DNA from: Methanocella sp.
GTDB lineage: Archaea > Halobacteriota > Methanocellia > Methanocellales > Methanocellaceae
Direction of reading: 5' to 3'
Assembly: GCF_035506375.1 (NCBI RefSeq)
Contig: NZ_DATJPM010000038.1
Location: 1 to 64,000, forward strand
Length of the DNA stretch: 64,000 nt
Made by a program: the position numbers and the translations under genes. Below the pieces are notes generated by a model that saw nothing but the letters and a program-made list of their open reading frames with translations, was not told the origin of the DNA and ran no database searches. Positions 52,331 to 60,928 of the stretch are shown piece after piece (positions within the stretch are counted from its first letter, which is position 1; each line of letters begins with the position of its first letter).

Positions 52331-52644
52331 ACACCCTTATTGATGGTTTTTTAATGCTATGGTCTTAGGCGTAATATAGCTTAATTATTACACTCCGATA
52401 TACCGCTGTATATATAAACCTTCTATCATAATCAGACAACTGCTAATCCGGGAAATATTCTCCGGATAGCATGGGATTATCTTATAGACACATCTTCGCT
52501 GGTTGTGTTAACCGATTAATTGTATATTTATTGCTAATTACGCAATTATTATATCGCTTTATGTTTAATTATAAAATTAAACACAGACTTATGGTAAATA
52601 ATAATTATATAGGTGGCTGTCCATTATGGCTCTGCCACACTGGC
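52331..52644. other. AT-rich divergent promoter region
   Basis: 314 bp between the surface-protein gene and modB. A TATA-like TTTATATATA on the minus strand sits about 85 bp from the surface-protein start. Several AT-rich boxes face modB (TTGTATATTTATTG near 52517, TTAATTATAAAATT near 52566). I see no convincing riboswitch fold. Confidence 0.5.
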
Positions 52645-53490
52645 ATGATAAATATGCGCACGACGGGAAATGCGGTAACGAAGAAGCTGACAGAGAGGCC
52701 ATCGTCGGCATCCGTCGTCGTATTTGTCCTGACTGCCCTGGTCTTATTGTTCATCGGGCTCCCCGTGGCCTCGCTCTTCCTGAAGATATCCCCCGATAGC
52801 TTTTTTCGCGAGCTACAGAGCAGCGTCGTGGTCGATGCGCTGAAGCTGAGCCTCATCACGTCCACGGCGTCGGCGCTACTTATCGTGGCCATTTGTACGC
52901 CCGTAGCCTACGTGAACGCGAGGTACGACTATCCGGGCAAGGAATTCGTGGACACGGTCCTCGACCTGCCGGTCGTGCTGCCGCCGGCCGTCGCGGGCAT
53001 CGCGCTGCTCATGGCCTTCGGCCGCGTCGGTGTCGTCGGCCAGTACCTGAATATGGCAGGGATCACCGTCGGCTTTACGACCGGGGCCGTGGTCATGGCC
53101 CAGCTCTTCGTGGCATCGCCCTTCTACATGCGCCAGGCGAAGAGCAGCTTCGAGGACGTCGACCTTTCCTATGAAAATGCGGCGCGGACGCTGGGGGCTT
53201 CACGCACGGCCACGTTCTTCTATATTACCGTGCCCATCGCCCTGAACGGCCTGATCTCCGGGGTGATCACCGCCTGGGCCCGGGCCCTCGGGGAGTTTGG
53301 CGCCACCATCATGTTCGCCGGTAATTTCCAGGGCCGGACCCAGACCATGCCTCTGGCGATCTTTACCACCATGCAGAGCGACCTCGACGCGTCCATCGCG
53401 CTGTCCATAATACTGGTGATCGTATCGTTTGTCGTTATAATTTCAGTTAAAATATTGACCCGGAGGGCCGCCGTTGACGCTAAAGGTTAG
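52645..53490 (+). CDS. modB: Molybdate/tungstate ABC permease
   Basis: 281 residues from ATG 52645 (another ATG three codons on); the upstream open frame is in AT-rich leader. Six hydrophobic segments. The permease EAA loop ENAARTLGASRTATFFYITV and the WARALGEFGATIMFAG motif are characteristic of ModB/WtpB. It forms the channel through which oxyanion passes. The stop lies 17 bp into modC. Confidence 0.93.
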   Translation: MINMRTTGNAVTKKLTERPSSASVVVFVLTALVLLFIGLPVASLFLKISPDSFFRELQSSVVVDALKLSLITSTASALLIVAICTPVAYVNARYDYPGKEFVDTVLDLPVVLPPAVAGIALLMAFGRVGVVGQYLNMAGITVGFTTGAVVMAQLFVASPFYMRQAKSSFEDVDLSYENAARTLGASRTATFFYITVPIALNGLISGVITAWARALGEFGATIMFAGNFQGRTQTMPLAIFTTMQSDLDASIALSIILVIVSFVVIISVKILTRRAAVDAKG

Positions 53491-54193
53491 CGTGAAAAAG
53501 CGCCTGAGGGACTTTAACCTTGACGTTAGCCTGGAGGCCGGGGACCGCGAGATCCTGGCGCTCATGGGCGAGAACGGCTGCGGCAAGACCACCGTGCTCA
53601 ACGTCGTGGCCGGCCTCACGACGCCCGACGAGGGGCAGGTCAGCATCGACGGAAAGAGTCTCTTTAACGGATGCACAGGGGTCGATATCCCGCCGGAAAA
53701 AAGGAATATCGGGTACCTGTTCCAGAACTACTCGCTGTTCCCGAACATGTCCGTATACGATAACGTCGCCTTCGGGCTCCGCATGCGTTCCTGCCCCCGG
53801 GAAGAGCTGGATGGGCGGGTAAAGCGCCTGCTGGAGGGCGTCGATATGTGGCAACTCCGGAGCGAGAAGGCCTCCCGCCTGTCGGGCGGGCAAAAGCAGC
53901 GCGTCGCGCTATCCCGGGCCCTGGCAATAGAGCCCTCGGCATTTTTACTGGACGAGCCGCTGAGCGCATTAGACGCTGAAGCCCGCATGGCCATGCGCAG
54001 GGATCTAAAGCAGTTGATCCTGAACGCCGACGTGCCCACGATCATTGTCACCCACAGTGCCCGCGAGGCGATGGAGATGGCGGACCGGGTCTACGTTATG
54101 GAAAAAGGGCGTATACTGGTGGCCGGCACGCCGGAGAGCGTGCTGAGAAAAGGCACCAGCCGGTTTGTCGATGCAATTTTAAATGCCGAATGA
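53474..54193 (+). CDS. modC: Molybdate/tungstate ABC ATPase
   Basis: 239 residues from TTG 53474. Walker A MGENGCGKTT, signature LSGGQKQRVALSRAL, Walker B FLLDEPLSALD and switch His VTHSAREAM. Bacterial ModC is ~350 residues with a C-terminal Mop/TOBE regulator; that domain is missing here. A separate Mop protein gene at 55676 might compensate. Confidence 0.93.
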   Translation: MTLKVSVKKRLRDFNLDVSLEAGDREILALMGENGCGKTTVLNVVAGLTTPDEGQVSIDGKSLFNGCTGVDIPPEKRNIGYLFQNYSLFPNMSVYDNVAFGLRMRSCPREELDGRVKRLLEGVDMWQLRSEKASRLSGGQKQRVALSRALAIEPSAFLLDEPLSALDAEARMAMRRDLKQLILNADVPTIIVTHSAREAMEMADRVYVMEKGRILVAGTPESVLRKGTSRFVDAILNAE

Positions 54194-54223
54194 AAAAAAG
54201 AAAAGGCGATATGCTTTATCGCC

Positions 54224-55066
54224 TTAAGTCGTGATGAACCCGTACTTAGTCAGGATCGCCTTGCCATCGCTCGATAGCACGAAGTCCTCGAAAGCCTGCG
54301 CATCCTGCGGGTCCTTGGACTGCTTCAATACTGCGATCGGGTACGTCGCCAGCACGTTGATGCTGTCCGGTATCAGGATGGTCGTGACCTTGTCCTGCAT
54401 GGCCTTGGGAACGTCCGACTTGTATACGAACGCCGCGTCCGCCTCTCCCAGAGCGACCTTGGACACGGCGCTGTTCACGTCCGTCTCCTGGGAGACCACG
54501 TTGGCCATGACCTTCGTCTTGAAGTCGGCGCCGTACGAGGAGTTGTTGGCGGTCTTGTTCAATAGCTGGAGCGTGTAGCTGCCGCAGGGCACGCTGGCCG
54601 CGCAGATGACGAGCTTGACGCCGGGCTTCGACAGGTCCGACAGGCTGGCGATGTTCGCCGGGTTATTCTTCGGTACGATGATGGCCAGCTTGTTCTTCGT
54701 AAAGTTCTTCGCCGTCGCGTTGTCCACATAGCCCTCATCCTGGAGCGCGGTCAGGTGGGGAATGCTCGCCGACGCGAAAACATCCGCATAGGCGCCCTGC
54801 TCGACCTGGGTCCGGAGCTGCTGCGTGCCGGCGAACTGCAGGACGACGTCGACGCCCGTATGGTTCGCCTCAAAGGCGGCGGCGGTCTCGTTGAACGCGT
54901 CGCTCAGCGACGCGGCGGCAAAGACCGTCAGGGTCGTCTTCTGGGGGATGGCCGTCGGTGCCGCCGTCGGGCTTACCGTGGGGCTGGTCGTCGTGCAGCC
55001 CGCTACCAATACAGATAGTAATATTACGATCACAACACTTGCGATCACAAACCTCTTGTTTTGCAT
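54224..55066 (-). CDS. modA: Molybdate/tungstate-binding lipoprotein
   Basis: 280 residues. Signal with lipobox LLSVLVAGC and a Thr/Pro spacer. Substrate-binding: LTVFAAASLSDAFNE, VVLQFAGTQQLRTQ, ADVFASASIPHL and AAFVYKSDVPKAM, all ModA hallmarks. It captures the oxyanion outside the cell for ModBC. It is convergent with modC (30 bp apart) and so has its own promoter near 55100. Confidence 0.93.
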   Translation of the reverse strand: MQNKRFVIASVVIVILLSVLVAGCTTTSPTVSPTAAPTAIPQKTTLTVFAAASLSDAFNETAAAFEANHTGVDVVLQFAGTQQLRTQVEQGAYADVFASASIPHLTALQDEGYVDNATAKNFTKNKLAIIVPKNNPANIASLSDLSKPGVKLVICAASVPCGSYTLQLLNKTANNSSYGADFKTKVMANVVSQETDVNSAVSKVALGEADAAFVYKSDVPKAMQDKVTTILIPDSINVLATYPIAVLKQSKDPQDAQAFEDFVLSSDGKAILTKYGFITT

Positions 55067-55675
55067 GGTATCCTCCTGTGATGGAAAACGTTATGCTATA
55101 TATACATAAATAATATTTAACAGTTATGTGTTTGCTAAGCATAAATGTTAATCATAATTTCATAAACGTTATGAACAGAGGAAATAATGATGAGCCCGAA
55201 AAAGCCCGATAAGGCCGCAGTTAAGGAAAAGGCCGGATCGCTGCCCATATGCCATATTACGCCTCACTGGCCTGTTATTGAAAGTATAATAAACGCAAGA
55301 ATGATGTATAACAGAATAATAAAACAGGCGGCAGACTATTAAAGGTTTCCGAAGCGGAAAATCGGGCGATGAGAAAGGCGAGGGGAAGGGCATGCACGAG
55401 CCTATTCCCGTTGGATTAAGGTCGTGCAGTCCCGTTCACTTACCCCCTCACTATCGTTCTGTGGCGGCGCGTATGCCTTATAACGTATATGAGGCAATCA
55501 CTAATTGACATGATTGTATTTAATCTTTTTGTTAAACATTTAATAATTGATAAGCAAAAGTGATGAACAAACATCCGATACTTCTTATATATGCCCAAAA
55601 TGACCTCTTGGCCATAAAAATTTCATAATAATGTATAAATCTTCATATGAATATATTTCATACGGTGATATTAAT
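55067..55675. other. AT-rich regulatory stretch around modA and mop promoters
   Basis: About 600 bp. The modA promoter (GCTATATATACATAAATAAT near 55093-55112) and palindrome-like TCATAA-ACG-TTATGA (55160-55174) lie at its left end. A small candidate gene is listed separately at 55187. The mop gene has an AT-rich promoter near 55640. The remainder (55343-55600) has no recognised function. Confidence 0.5.
55187..55342 (+). CDS. Candidate small protein between modA and mop
   Basis: 51 residues, MMSPKKPDKAAVKEKAGSLP at the N-terminus then a mixed helical end (IINARMMYNRIIKQ). AGAGGA stands 6 bp before the ATG. The Lys/Ala/Glu start has normal codon use for this genome. The stretch is short and no homologue is known to me, so it may not be translated. 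Confidence 0.4.
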   Translation: MMSPKKPDKAAVKEKAGSLPICHITPHWPVIESIINARMMYNRIIKQAADY

Positions 55676-55879
55676 ATGCAATTCAGCGCACGCAATAAGC
55701 TACAGGGCACTGTAAAGGAAGTAAGGGTCGGGGCTGTCATGGCCATCGTCATGGTCCAGGTCGGAGAGAACGTCATCGAGTCCGCCATCACCAAAGACGC
55801 CGTGGAAGAGATGAAGCTGAAGGCCGGCGATAAGGTGACGGTGGTCGTCAAGTCCACGTCCGTCATGATCATGAAGTAA
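55676..55879 (+). CDS. mop: Mop-domain molybdate-binding protein
   Basis: 67 residues from ATG 55676 (MQFSARNKLQGTVKEVRVG); the frame is open to 55631. One TOBE/Mop domain: VMAIVMVQVGENVIESAITK, then LKAGDKVTVVVKSTSVMI. Molbindins bind molybdate or tungstate as oligomers and store or sense it. It is encoded among the mod genes. Confidence 0.93.
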   Translation: MQFSARNKLQGTVKEVRVGAVMAIVMVQVGENVIESAITKDAVEEMKLKAGDKVTVVVKSTSVMIMK

Positions 55880-55938
55880 CTTTTTGCCACTCCTGTTAGC
55901 AAGAATTATATCATATTGTACGCGCTACGTTAGCGTGT

Positions 55939-56382
55939 ATGATGCCGACATTCTTTCTGGCAGGCCTCGGCTCCCAGAGCCTGGACGACCTTTACAGCTC
56001 CCTGCTGGATAACGATATCACGCTGGTGGTCGACATCCGCCTTTCGAGGGACTCCGACCTCGGCGACGAGCTCCGGGAGATGAACGGGCGCCGGGGCGGC
56101 ATGATCGGATATCGATGGATGAAGTATTTCGGCAACCCCTTCTTCGACCGGGAGGACGTGCTCGAGGCCTATGAAGGTTATCTAATGGGCATGGACCGGG
56201 AGATGGAAGACCTCTACGAGGTCCTGATACGGCGCCGTAGCTGCATCGTGGACGGCGAGCCGGCCCCCGAGAGGTCCTACCGGATGGCCCTTGCCCGGGC
56301 CCTAAAAAAGAGATATGGCATCACGTACGCGGACCTGACAACGGCAAAAGAGATAATGGACAAGTATCGGGGAAACCAATAG
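55939..56382 (+). CDS. DUF488 family protein
   Basis: 147 residues. DUF488 features: FFLAGLGSQSLDDLYSSLL, LVVDIRLSRDSDLGDELREM and LYEVLIRRRSCIVDGEPAPE. The family has a helical, possibly phosphatase- or nuclease-linked fold of unknown function. It has no evident link to its metal-related neighbours. Confidence 0.8.
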   Translation: MMPTFFLAGLGSQSLDDLYSSLLDNDITLVVDIRLSRDSDLGDELREMNGRRGGMIGYRWMKYFGNPFFDREDVLEAYEGYLMGMDREMEDLYEVLIRRRSCIVDGEPAPERSYRMALARALKKRYGITYADLTTAKEIMDKYRGNQ

Positions 56383-56601
56383 CATACGCGGATACCGCTA
56401 TTTTCAGGAGAGCCCATGAAGTGTGGCTTGTGGTGGCACCCGCACATGCTATCGGATATTTGTGCGGATACTAACATTGTGGTAATTTAAATGACCACAT
56501 AAAAATAAATTCCTCTATCATTATTTATATCTTTTGTTAACCAAACACTAAAGATTCTATCATGTATTTAAACATTATATAAAATAATTCTTAGACGCTC
56601 C

Positions 56602-57453
56602 CTAGATGACCTCGATATCGAAGAGGTCATTCACGTCGCTCTCGAGGATGCCGTCGAAATCCTTCATGAACTTCCTCAGCCTGAAAATGACGGTCTTTTC
56701 TGGGCTGAAGATTGAGTACGAGTCGGCCCCGGACTGCTTCAGCTTCGGCCTCAGGTTATACAGCAGCCGGCCGTTACCCAGCCTGGCGCCGGTGATGCCG
56801 ATGAGCGAGTCCGATATGCAGGGGTTCTTGCCGATGATAATGCCTATGCCGTCGCTCCTCAGGTCACGCTTCAGCATCATGTTCGCCACGATGCCCATGC
56901 GGACGGCCAGCGCGAGCCCGGTACAGCGCTCACCATGGAAGTTCAGCGCCTCATGGACCAGGCTGTACTTGTATTCTCCCGGGGCCATCTTTTTGATCTT
57001 CTGCGTCCTGTCCGGGTTCTTCGCCGAAAAGATACAGTCCATGCCCGCCTGGTAGGGCTTGATGTCGAGGATGGGCGTGCCCTCGATGGCGTCCGCACCG
57101 GAAACGAAGACGTACCGCCCGTAGCGCCTCAATAGTTTGACCACAGTGACGGAGACGGGGTTCGGCCTCGCGGGAGAGCGCAGGGAAAACACGCCCTGCT
57201 CCGGCAGGCTGGCCGAGATCTTCCGGGGCACAGCCTTCAGGACCCTCCGGTCCGCCTCATGGAGCCAGCATTGCAGGATCAGGTGCGTGTTGCCGTCCAC
57301 GCCGGATAGCGCGTCCACGTAAGGCTCGTATATCTCGAGTTCGGCGTCGACGCCCCGGATGGGCATATCGTCGCGGGCTCTTATGGGCGAATGAACGACT
57401 CCCACCGGTTTCAGTACCATCTCATCCGTGGAAGCGTCTTGCTCTGCCGACAT
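56602..57453 (-). CDS. TrmO (TsaA)-FmdE-like fusion protein
   Basis: 283 residues. The N-terminal ~145 residues match TrmO/UPF0066, the S-adenosylmethionine-dependent methyltransferase of tRNA: KPVGVVHSPIRARDDMP, GVFSLRSPARPNPVSVTV, and EGTPILDIKPYQ. The rest resembles FmdE: VHEALNFHGERCTGLALAVR with its metal-binding Cys/His, GKNPCISDSLIGITGARLGN and GRLLYNLRP. The fusion is unexpected. TrmO-like proteins in methanogens sit near Mo/W genes, so the N-terminal half may not act on tRNA. Confidence 0.82.
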   Translation of the reverse strand: MSAEQDASTDEMVLKPVGVVHSPIRARDDMPIRGVDAELEIYEPYVDALSGVDGNTHLILQCWLHEADRRVLKAVPRKISASLPEQGVFSLRSPARPNPVSVTVVKLLRRYGRYVFVSGADAIEGTPILDIKPYQAGMDCIFSAKNPDRTQKIKKMAPGEYKYSLVHEALNFHGERCTGLALAVRMGIVANMMLKRDLRSDGIGIIIGKNPCISDSLIGITGARLGNGRLLYNLRPKLKQSGADSYSIFSPEKTVIFRLRKFMKDFDGILESDVNDLFDIEVI

Positions 57454-57704
57454 CAGTCATGCCTCGATAATGTAAAATAATACACTAACCGTCGTATATA
57501 ATAATTACTATACATGAATGGATAGTTATTATTTTAGATAAACCTGGTAATACATATTCACTATTAGAATTGTTCAGGCAGGAAGGCATGAACGATCGGT
57601 CGATTATGTATATTACTAAACAAGTTTAGCTTATATTATATACATTTTGCAATTGTTTACGATAACATATTTATTCTATAAGACAATTTAATGTTCGATG
57701 GCCT

Positions 57705-58355
57705 ATGAACAATGAACACTCCAATGATATTCACGAGCTAATGGAAAAATACCACGTCGACCCGAGAGTCCGTGGCTATATCGACGACTGCGTGGAGTTC
57801 CACACGTTCCCGGCCGCCGGGCTCCTGCTGGGCGTATTCATGGTGGACCTGGCCCTGGAAAAGCTGGGCGTGAAGCCGGGCGGCCGGCTGTATGCGGTCA
57901 CCGAATCTCCCAAGTGTCTCCCGGACGCGGTCCAGGTGATCACCCACTGCACGTACGGGAACCACCGGCTCAGGGTCATCAACACAGGGAGGTTCTCCAT
58001 CACCATCAACCGCTTTTCAGAAGGAAAAACGGCGCCTGGCGTGCGCGTTTACATAGATGCGAAAAAAGCGTCCGCCTACCCCACGCTGTACGCATGGTAT
58101 ATCAATGACCCGTCATACCGGGGAGGCGTCGACGGGGAGGACCTCCTGAAAGAGATCATCGAGGCCGGAAGGAACGTCCTGTCTTGGGAATATGTTAGCG
58201 TCCGCTTCACTCCGAAGGAAAAGTGGGATTCGGCGAAGTGCTTATCCTGCGGCGAGATGGTCCCGTCCAGCACGCTGGAGAGCGGCGTATGCCGTGCCTG
58301 CGGCAGCATGGCGTACTACGACAAGGGGGAAAAGGTGGAGAGCTCCACTAATTAA
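57705..58355 (+). CDS. FmdE/FwdE family protein with zinc ribbon
   Basis: 216 residues. FmdE core: CVEFHTFPAAGLLLGVFMVD, ESPKCLPDAVQVITHCTYGN and LRVINTGRFSITINRFSEGK. The C-terminal zinc ribbon is CLSCGEMV and CRACGSM. FmdE was first found in the Mo formylmethanofuran dehydrogenase operon of Methanothermobacter; its exact role is not settled. Its end overlaps the convergent tfx by 8 bp. Confidence 0.9.
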   Translation: MNNEHSNDIHELMEKYHVDPRVRGYIDDCVEFHTFPAAGLLLGVFMVDLALEKLGVKPGGRLYAVTESPKCLPDAVQVITHCTYGNHRLRVINTGRFSITINRFSEGKTAPGVRVYIDAKKASAYPTLYAWYINDPSYRGGVDGEDLLKEIIEAGRNVLSWEYVSVRFTPKEKWDSAKCLSCGEMVPSSTLESGVCRACGSMAYYDKGEKVESSTN

Positions 58356-58764
58356 TGGCCAGGTTCCCGTGCTCGTCCACGGAAATGTCGATATCGTCGT
58401 TCGTGAGCCGGCCGTGGATCCGGTCGGCAGCCTCGGTCTTGAGCTTTACGATGACCATGGCGGAGTCGACCGTGATCTTGATGCGCTTCTTGTCCGCGGC
58501 CTTGAACACTTTTCCGGGAATGTCATAGAGGTCTGTGCCCCCGGGGATGGTCAGCCAGATGGGCGCCTCCATCGCGCGGTAGAACTTGATAGTGTTCTTC
58601 GCCTTCTCGATGTTTTTAAGGGCCGTGTTCTCGATTATACAAATGTTCCCGCGGGTTGTCTTCAGGGCCCGGGCTATGTCCGCCTGGGACATGCCCCTTT
58701 TTTTCATCCTCAGTATCTCTATCTGCTTTTCGGTCAATAACATGTTCTTCTCGTCTTCCCTCAT
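58348..58764 (-). CDS. tfx: Tfx family DNA-binding protein
   Basis: 138 residues (an ATG seven codons on is an alternative start). The N-terminal helix-turn-helix reads LTEKQIEILRMKKRGMSQAD and TTRGNICIIENTALKNIEKA. The C-terminal half is the Tfx beta domain. Tfx in Methanothermobacter binds downstream of the fmdECB promoter. Here the gene is next to, and divergent from, fmdB, so it most likely regulates it. Confidence 0.92.
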   Translation of the reverse strand: MREDEKNMLLTEKQIEILRMKKRGMSQADIARALKTTRGNICIIENTALKNIEKAKNTIKFYRAMEAPIWLTIPGGTDLYDIPGKVFKAADKKRIKITVDSAMVIVKLKTEAADRIHGRLTNDDIDISVDEHGNLAIN

Positions 58765-59102
58765 GAAGGCACTCCCTGTGTTTAATATTTTTGTTAAATA
58801 CTAACGTATATAGTTTATGACTTTTCCGAATATTTCAACGAATACTCAAGGCCGGTGTATTATTTATTATAAAAATGATATATTTTAATAAAGCAGCCCC
58901 AGCATTTGCATATAGTTAATAATATATTAAACAATTTCGGGATTGTTAATGTATTTGTTTAATTATTCGCAAAGTGTTAATCATTGCAGATATCTTTATA
59001 TGACGTTTTGGCCGTAAAACTCTACTCAGAGAGCCGGAAATCCCGCAGGCATACGCCGCATCGGCCGCTCCTGCGGATGATTACTGTCTGACGTTAATTG
59101 AG
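58765..59102. other. tfx-fmdB intergenic region
   Basis: 338 bp. The right part has ATCTTTATATGACG at 58989-59002 as TATA box for fmdB, about 115 bp before the start, leaving a leader of ~80-90 nt with a hairpin (listed). The left part (58800-58980) is very AT-rich with TATTTATTATAAAAATGATA and similar words for tfx. No ORF supported. Confidence 0.6.
59043..59076 (+). promoter_or_regulatory. Leader hairpin upstream of fmdB
   Basis: CCGCAGG (59043-59049) and CCTGCGG (59070-59076) pair perfectly around a 20-nt GC-rich loop in the presumed leader. Tfx is known to bind downstream of the fmd promoter in a related methanogen, so this may be its DNA site or an RNA element. Confidence 0.5.
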
Positions 59103-60461
59103 GTGCAATCTTTGATATCGAACATCGTGAAGACCGATCTGGTCAAAAAAGAAGGCGAAGTGATTAAGTGCACGGACGTGACCTGCCCCGTATGCGGCAT
59201 GTCATGCGACGACTGCGAGATCGAGCTGACGCCCACGTCGGTGACGACGAAGAACGCGTGCCTGATGGGCGACGCGAAGTTCCAGGAGCTACGCAGCCCC
59301 CACCGGCTGGTCTACCCGACGGTGAACGGCGAGCGCGTATCCTGGGAAGAGGCGCTGAACGCCGCGGCCGATATCCTGGTCAAGGCGAAGCGGCCCTTCT
59401 TCTTCATGGGCAGCGAAACCTCGAACGAGGCGATGGCGGTCGGCATCGAGATCGCCGAATACCTGGGCGGCCTCGTGGACGGCAACGCCACGATCTGCCA
59501 CGGCCCTACGGTCATGGCGATCCAGGACGCGGGCCAGGTGGCCTGCACGCTCGGCGAATGCCGGAACCGTTCCGACCTTGCGATCTACTGGGGCTGCAAC
59601 CCTGCGGACTCGCACCCGCGGCACATGAGCCGCCACTCCATGTATATGCGAGGCTTCTTCACCGAGCAGGGGTATCAGAGCCGCAAGATGGTCGTCGTCG
59701 ACCCCCGGCGCTCGCCAACCGCGGCGCAGGCGGACCTGCATGTCCAGCTCAAGCCCGGCAAGGACTATGAGCTGCTGGACGCAGTCATGGTCGCCCTGCG
59801 GGGCAAGGAGCTCAACCCGGACACGGAAAAGGTCACCGGCGTGAGCGAGGAGACCATCAAAAAGATGGCGGAGATGATCAAGGAATGCAAGTTCGGAGTC
59901 ATCTGGGTCGGCCTGGGTATCGCCAGCACCAGGGGCAAGCACTATAATGCCTCCATCGCGATGCGGCTGACGCAGCTTTGCAACGATTACACGAAGTTCG
60001 TCATCCTGGCCAACCGGGGCCACTGTAACGTGGCGGGCTTTAACCACGTTCTCTCCTGGACGTGCGGCTTCCCGTTCGCCGTGGATTACTCGAGGGGATA
60101 TGCCCGGTACCAGCCTGGAGAGTACTCGTGCGTGGACGCCCTCACGAGAGGAGAAGTCGACGCCGTGCTGTGCATGTGCGCCGACCTGGGCGGGCACCTG
60201 CCGAAGAAGGCCGTGGAGCACATGATGGACGTGCCGGTCATATCGCTGGAGATCGCCCCCGGCCCACAGGCCTTCGTGAGCGACGTCATCCTGCCCGGCG
60301 TGCTGGACGGCATGGAGTGCGAGGGTACCTTCTATCGCATGGACAACGTGCCCATATACGCGAGGAGCTTCACGACGCCGCCCTTTGACTTCACCAAGTC
60401 GAACGAGGATACGCTGAAGCAGCTTCTGAAGATCGTCAAGGAAAAGAAGCCGAGGAAGTGA
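59103..60461 (+). CDS. Formylmethanofuran dehydrogenase subunit B
   Basis: 452 residues from GTG 59103; a TTG at 59112 with GAGGTG 7 bp upstream is an alternative start. CPVCGMSCDDCEIEL binds a [4Fe-4S] cluster. CHGPTVMAIQDAG carries the Mo/W-ligating Cys, followed by YWGCNPADSHPRHMSRHSMY and NRGHCNVAGFN. This subunit reduces CO2 to formate for formylation of methanofuran. Whether the metal is molybdenum or tungsten cannot be told from sequence. It uses Cys, not Sec. Confidence 0.93.
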   Translation: MQSLISNIVKTDLVKKEGEVIKCTDVTCPVCGMSCDDCEIELTPTSVTTKNACLMGDAKFQELRSPHRLVYPTVNGERVSWEEALNAAADILVKAKRPFFFMGSETSNEAMAVGIEIAEYLGGLVDGNATICHGPTVMAIQDAGQVACTLGECRNRSDLAIYWGCNPADSHPRHMSRHSMYMRGFFTEQGYQSRKMVVVDPRRSPTAAQADLHVQLKPGKDYELLDAVMVALRGKELNPDTEKVTGVSEETIKKMAEMIKECKFGVIWVGLGIASTRGKHYNASIAMRLTQLCNDYTKFVILANRGHCNVAGFNHVLSWTCGFPFAVDYSRGYARYQPGEYSCVDALTRGEVDAVLCMCADLGGHLPKKAVEHMMDVPVISLEIAPGPQAFVSDVILPGVLDGMECEGTFYRMDNVPIYARSFTTPPFDFTKSNEDTLKQLLKIVKEKKPRK

Positions 60462-60466
60462 GCGAC

Positions 60467-60919
60467 ATGATGGACATTATACTTAACACCGGCTCGACCG
60501 TATACCAGGGCGCCATTATCAAGGGCGGGAACAAGTTCACCGAGGGATACGTCAGGGAAGCCGCCTACTGTAACATCAACCCGGAAGACTTCGAGGCGCT
60601 CGGCAGGCCATGGTACGTGCGGGTCACCAACGAGTACGGGGACAGCGTCGTCGTCAAGGCGAAGAAGACCGGCACCCAGCAGAAGGGCGAGGTCTTTATC
60701 CCCCGCGGCATATGGGCGAACACGGTCGTGACGCCAGAGACCGAAAGCACGGGAAGCCCCCGCTATAAGAACCTGCCAGTAAAGATCGAAAAGTGTGAAG
60801 GCCCGGTCCTGGGCCCGGAAGCGCTGATGCGGGCGAACTTTACGAAGAACGGTAAAGGGCAGGAGTACGAGGCGAAGAAGTACCTCGATAAGACGACTTC
60901 CCAGGTCAGCCACAGCTGA
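60467..60919 (+). CDS. Formylmethanofuran dehydrogenase subunit D
   Basis: 150 residues from ATG 60467 (GAGGA 10 bp upstream); GTG 60458 overlaps the fmdB stop. The C-terminal molybdopterin dinucleotide-binding domain shows AAYCNINPEDFEALG, PWYVRVTNEYGD and VFIPRGIWANTVVTPET. In the complex it completes the pterin site of subunit B. Subunits A, C, F and G are not nearby, so another locus must supply them. Confidence 0.91.
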   Translation: MMDIILNTGSTVYQGAIIKGGNKFTEGYVREAAYCNINPEDFEALGRPWYVRVTNEYGDSVVVKAKKTGTQQKGEVFIPRGIWANTVVTPETESTGSPRYKNLPVKIEKCEGPVLGPEALMRANFTKNGKGQEYEAKKYLDKTTSQVSHS

Positions 60920-60928
60920 GGGGGCCGC

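Noticed and set aside
52331..52644. Possible molybdenum-cofactor riboswitch before modB
   Set aside because: The leader is AT-rich without the paired elements of that class, and such riboswitches are bacterial.
55169..55393. Minus-strand 74-codon frame in the mod region
   Set aside because: It mostly overlaps the better plus-strand candidate at 55187, and it has no start signal.
56416..56490. 24-codon frame with AGGAGAG before its ATG (MKCGLWWHPHML)
   Set aside because: Too short and isolated to support, although the ribosome-binding site is good.
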